DNA of 64,000 nt from NCBI GenBank assembly GCA_950295325.1, contig OX485804.1, positions 53,072,001 to 53,136,000 on the forward strand, read 5' to 3'. The position numbers and the translations under genes are program-made. The notes under the pieces were generated by a model. It made no database searches and was not told the DNA's origin. It saw only the letters and a list, made by a program, of their open reading frames with translations. Shown one piece after another: positions 59,141-64,000 of the stretch; position 1 is the first letter of the stretch, and each line of letters opens with the position of its first letter. The stretch is from Polytrichum commune (taxonomy: Eukaryota > Streptophyta > Polytrichopsida > Polytrichales > Polytrichaceae).

Positions 59141-62100
59141 ATTGTTCAATACCATGATTTTAAGTTTTATAAATATGAACCTTCAAAATATTCACTTAGC
59201 AAAAGTCATCTTTACAAAAAGACGACTATAAGCACATGATATCCTTAATATACATGTATGGAAAGTGATCATGCTTACCATACTAAAAAGGTAATAAGGT
59301 TATGAAGGAATAGGGTAATGTAACCACAATTAATGATGTAACTCATATCTTTAACTCATGCTTAAAATAGGGTTTAGAAGAACTTACCGCAGGTAAGAAC
59401 TCCAATATAAACCCTTAACCCTAAAATGAGCCTCTCTTCTATTATTCATACAAACGCAAGGTGAGGTAACTCTCGGAGTACTCACCAAAGGGGTAGATAT
59501 GTGAGGAAGGTGAGGGAAACTTGGGCTAATCACCAAGAGGAGTATTCTACTTGGGGTGACTCAATCATGGCTAAGGAACAGGTTTGAACACCCATTTGTC
59601 ATTTTGCAATGAGTGTTACATTTTGAAAAATTGCTATGCATTTGATGAAACATAAAGGTGTGTGACATGGATAACAACTGGGTCCTGCTGTTATGTACCT
59701 CGTGTACGTAACTAATCCTCAAATGTTTGTTGGTTGGTTGCATGGGCACAGGTGAGGCAGGCCCTTCACACTTACAATACGATGGTGTATTAGGATTATG
59801 ACATTTTATGCATATCTTGTGGTTGATGTTACTAGGAATGTTTCCCTTGTAAGCACTCCATATATAGAGCAGATGAGGTATACATACCCTAGGGTAAAAG
59901 CATGAGGATAGTAGGTTAAACTTGCAAGGTATGGGGTAGTCAAGAACAATGGTTTGGTATAGGATACAATTAGATGATAGAAACCCTAAGTATGGCATAT
60001 ACTCTTGCAAAGCAAAATAAGTTGTGGTACAACAAGTCTATACTATACAACATATTGTGTTAGACTTGAGGACAAACAACTTCATCATGCAAAAATGATA
60101 TTGTGTAAATCAGTAAGGAAATGCATTAGTGGTAGAAAGAGTTATGTCAAAGTTCCCACCCACCCACCCTTGTATGGCAATAAGGAAGATTTTGAAGGAT
60201 TTGGCCTCTGAAAAGAGGAAGTTCAAGCTTTGCAAAAAGTTTTGAAAAGTCAGCTCTCTCTCTCTCCGGCCTAATCTTGTAGCCCTTGATAGAGCTCTCA
60301 AATTTTAGCTCTTTAGGTGAAGGGTTGGTTCAAATCCAAGGCGTCAATCCAAGAATATAGAAGTGAAATACAAAACTCATAGTAAACTTGTGCATGAATT
60401 ATATGGTACATGTTTCCAAGACAATGTAAAGAATTAAGAATCAACCATCTAACTCCACTTCTTGTAGTGACAACGCCCTACGCTTGTTGGTTCTTGTGAC
60501 AAGCATGTTATATTGAGGACTTCAAGTGACGTCTTCATTTTCAATTTGGGGTTGCGTTTTGAAGGGTCGTTTTGAGAGAGGTATATTTTGAAGGGCCAAA
60601 TCGCGTTTGAAGGGCATTGAAGACTTCAATCTTGAACTCCGGTTAGTGTTGTTGTATACAATTGTTGTGACTTGTTTTGGACCTGGAATCATAAATGTTA
60701 ATGCCAACTTATTAATGCGATGGCGTGGGTTGTAATCCGAAAGGTCGTAACCTCTAAATTCTAACTATATTGACGCAAAATTTAGCATAAAAACTTACAA
60801 TTACATGCAACTCTCCGGCCATCATGAGCCACAAGAATTAGAACAATTGAGTGCCGACAAAGAAGTTGACATTGTGGTACGGAGAACACTGACAGTGCTC
60901 AAAGACAACTAATTAACTCCCCAAAGAGATAGGAGACCGAAACAAGGGAAAAAGATAGATGGGTCTTAAACGGTTACTTTTCTCTGACTCGCCCACCTCT
61001 CCTAGGATATGAAACATGTGATGGTTAGCAAATCCACATCGAGGTTGTAGTCATTTTCCTCATTTTTTTTAAATTTTTAAATTTTTTAAAAGTTCATGTG
61101 AATATCTTGTTCATTATCAAAGTGGAGATTCTCATGCTCATTAAAATGGTCATATAGGTCCTCTCCGATTAGGTTGACTGTTGAGTTTAGAATGGATCTC
61201 AAATTTGAGCACGCAATCCAATCTTCTTTTTCCTACAACCGTGTTGACTTTCAACCCCATAGTAATAGGCTTGAAGATGTAATTTTGTGTTTCGTATCTT
61301 ACAAGAACTGGGTAATAGCATAAAGTGTCCGGCTATTGTCCGTAAACCTTAATCGGTTCTTATACGACAAAGATTATCTTATCATCATTTAGAAGAACAA
61401 AAGAGTCTTGTGTCCCATTTTAGGGTTCTAAGATCCTAATTTGGTTACTTTTCTTATTAGGATATCCTATGCTTGAATCTCAAGGCGATCACACCCCTTT
61501 ATGTTTCATAACCAGGTGCGATAATGGGGGGATATTTATGCACCTCTTAATATTTTCCCCCTCCTTATTTGTAGATAAAAAGTTACTTTGGCATATTTAG
61601 CATATTATATTTGGACATTTCTATTTAAATACTCTAATTTTTGGCACAATTTTTTTTAATAAATCACACAAGTGCTAAATAGTGGACGGAACACTAGAGC
61701 ATTGTGAAACTAACCGAGTGAGCAACAAACATTCCATACCATTCAAATTGTCATTCAATTGGTTTCAATTAGTGTTACTAATTCTAAATCATTCAAAGTA
61801 GCATTCAAAACACAACCAATAACACTTGGATTCTAGTTAAAGGGTCCCACATGTTCAATGTCGTTACAAAACCCAATGGCTGTTGAGGAATTTGAGCACA
61901 TTCCTTCCCCAAAAAAGATCCCATGACATTTCCCTCCATACAAATGGGCTTGATTCAAATTTGGATAGAAACTACACACTTCTTCATCCAGATAGTCAAA
62001 CCCATAATTATTCTACTGATCTTACTACACACTATCAAGGGGGGGGGGTCCAATGTCTTTGTTTGTTTTTTTTCCTACTTATTACTAAAATGGAGGAATT

Positions 62101-63229
62101 ACCCACCACCCTATTTTACATATAATCATGTAGGGGACATATTTCCAATGCTATGATAGATCTAACGAAATTATAAAATTTACCCTAAACAAATTAAATT
62201 GACCCTTTTTTAATTATTTCATCTCACATGGTTTTCTAAAATTCCAATAGTCACCTCCCCGAGATTTGAATGGTATGTAGTTTGGTGTGGCTCCAAAAGC
62301 GAATACAAAAAAGACATTGTGTGGGTCAAGAAGAGTTACATTGATCAAAATCAGTCATGGTATGTCAAAATTATAGTGGGCCGCAATAATAGGTGTGAAA
62401 GATGCAATTCAAGATGGTTATCAAATCCAAATCGTGCTAACAACCTATGTCTTCTTACTCTCAGAGCTCATATGAATATCCTATTCATTATATGACGTAC
62501 CAAACGTGTGCGGGTCTTAGGTGGTCGTTCTTTTGGATTGGACACCTGTGATTGAGTGGTATGTGGCAAGAATTGTACATTGATATGTGTACATTGGTTG
62601 ATCTCGCAAATGGGTTGACCCCTCTACCCTTGGGTCAAAACTAGATCACACAATCTTGTAACTTTGTTTGTTCATCAATAAAATAAATGTTCAATGTAGT
62701 TTGTTAACGTGGCAATAAATAGTTAGAGTAGTGTGGGGTGCCCATGATTTAGAGAGCCTAATTGCACATATGAGTGTAGCTTGTAAGCATGGATATAAAG
62801 AGACATATTTAATGTTATAATGAAGTTGGAGTTTGTATAGAAATACATCTATTGATGTTCTAGATTGAACAATTGATGCAATGGAGAGGGCATATGTGAT
62901 CATTAATGGAGAAAGAGAATTTTCGTGGAGCCCATCATTATAACTTCTAAGCTTACATCTCAACTCAAACTTGAATCTTAAAGTAACAATCTTTGTGATT
63001 CATGTTTGTTGATTCTTGAGACTAGACGAAAATGTGCACATGACCGTATATTGAGACCCTTGGTCCTTTAACCCCTAAATGGTTTTGGAACCCCATTCGA
63101 ACTCCCATGCATACCACATTCTAAAATTGTACAATGTGTATATAGATTGTGATGAGGACTTTTAGTAAATAGTGGTAGCTTGTTGTAGTCCAAGGCCATC
63201 CTTCAAGACACCCACACAAAGTAACTCTA
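59139..63229. other. No gene seen; old repeats
   Basis: Long AT-rich stretch with homopolymer runs. Partial family-B starts lie near 62240 and 62530 (TTGGACACCTGTGATTGAGTGG). No frame has a domain motif, and no tRNA or other RNA gene was recognised. Confidence 0.5.
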
Positions 63230-64000
63230 AAAGAGTTCGACGAAGACTTCAAATCATCCAGTATAAAGAGAGAACACACAATTAATATGCACATACTAAA
63301 TGCGATTAAGAAGTTAAGGGCCAACATAATTGGGAGGGGCTTATGCGATCACTCAAAAAGAAGGAGAATCTTCACCGTGACATTAATCGTATCAATGCCC
63401 GGGAAGTTTTTGGGCATATATAGTCGGTCAAGATCCCAATGATTTTAAATCCAACTAGTTACATGTTGACATCTTCCGGTTTTGCTTTATTCATTTGAGG
63501 TATATTCCTCTATAGATTCCTCTAGAATGATCGGTAATTCTACTATAGTCTTCAACTTTAACCGGTTATTTCTCAAACTCAACCAGTTCATCTATAACTA
63601 ACCGCCGGTTCTCCCCGGATAGTGCCTTGCATAGCTCTTGCATCCCATTTTTCATTATGAAACTTTCCATATGAGATACATCCCGATTCAATCCAACGGT
63701 CAAGATTGTCTATGATGTTGGAAGTGACCACAATAGGGGAATATTAATAAGTATATGTCTTCTCTTGTAGCCCTTGAGCCCAATTGCAAGCAAGGGGTGT
63801 CCAGTGTTTGGGGTAATTGGTCAAAATCCTAGTGTTTCCAAGTCCAACCGGTTTACATGTTGTGATCTTTTGGGTTTTCTTTGTTGATTTGAGGTGTATT
63901 TTTCATAGATTCCTCTAAACGATCGAGAAATTTCCTAACCTCTTGACCTTTGACTGGTTGTTTCTCAAACTCAACCGGTTCATCTTTAACTAGCGGTCGG
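63230..64000 (-). repeat. Two CCGGTT-family copies at the window edge
   Basis: 63395-63620 and 63775-64000 are minus-strand copies of the 41640 repeat. Both contain TTTCTCAAACTCAACC(A/G)GTTC, CCTCTA-A-GATCG and GGTTTACATGTTG-like blocks. They are about 380 bases apart, with a copy of the GAAGGAGAATCTTCA segment to the left of the first. The second runs off the window end. Confidence 0.7.

Noticed and set aside
58919-59239. ORF with a long Leu-Ser run
   Set aside because: Translation of the CT microsatellite.
60306-60345. tRNA- or SINE-like A and B boxes (TAGCTCTTTAGG, GGTTCAAATCC)
   Set aside because: The boxes are too close together for a tRNA, no acceptor stem can be formed, and no repeated copies were seen.

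Overview
The window looks like nuclear DNA of a land plant. It holds a plant-type JmjC histone demethylase with a WRC zinc finger, a tropinone-reductase-like dehydrogenase, short TAAACCC telomere-like repeats, canonical plant introns, and many decayed transposons, MITE-like elements and dispersed non-coding repeats. A large, repeat-rich genome such as a fern, lycophyte or gymnosperm would fit, but I cannot name the species. Roughly 85-90% of the window is non-genic.

Gene island, about 7.3-28 kb. (1) 7789-8600, + strand: a small membrane-protein ORF, with the segment that encodes its transmembrane tail repeated three times in tandem at about 245-260 bp. (2) 8781-10363, + strand: a four-exon gene of 212 residues with a TATA box; I recognise no family. 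(3) 13084-18216, - strand: a complete five-exon short-chain dehydrogenase (tropinone-reductase-like, 268 residues). One of its introns must be GC-AG to keep the frame. Its introns also hold a partial internal duplication, a 5S-rRNA-like fragment and a telomere-like tract. (4) 19969-25614, - strand: a 13-exon, about 1220-residue JMJ25/KDM3-type H3K9 demethylase (WRC finger, RING-like Cys cluster, JmjC with all three iron ligands). Its start codon appears to be split by an intron. About 1-2 kb upstream lie four imperfect copies of a 5'-exon-like cassette, at least two with a good splice donor.

Repeat sea, about 1-7 kb and 28-64 kb. I see no intact gene here. Recognisable pieces are a LINE reverse transcriptase remnant (46.4-47.6 kb), a Tigger/pogo-type DDE transposase remnant (50.6-52.2 kb, - strand), a 1.3-kb fold-back element with a nested MITE (42.2-43.5 kb), several MITEs with TACACTAAATA-like ends, a CCGGTT-rich repeat family, a cluster of four inverted repeats (33.3-33.6 kb), a long hairpin (40.05-40.12 kb), a 13-bp AT satellite and several CT/GA tracts.

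The genes are not an operon or pathway; they are neighbours. The two best understood are a chromatin regulator and a metabolic reductase on the same strand, 1.75 kb apart. Exon boundaries were derived by hand from splice signals, reading frame and family knowledge, and the phases close exactly for all three multi-exon genes.
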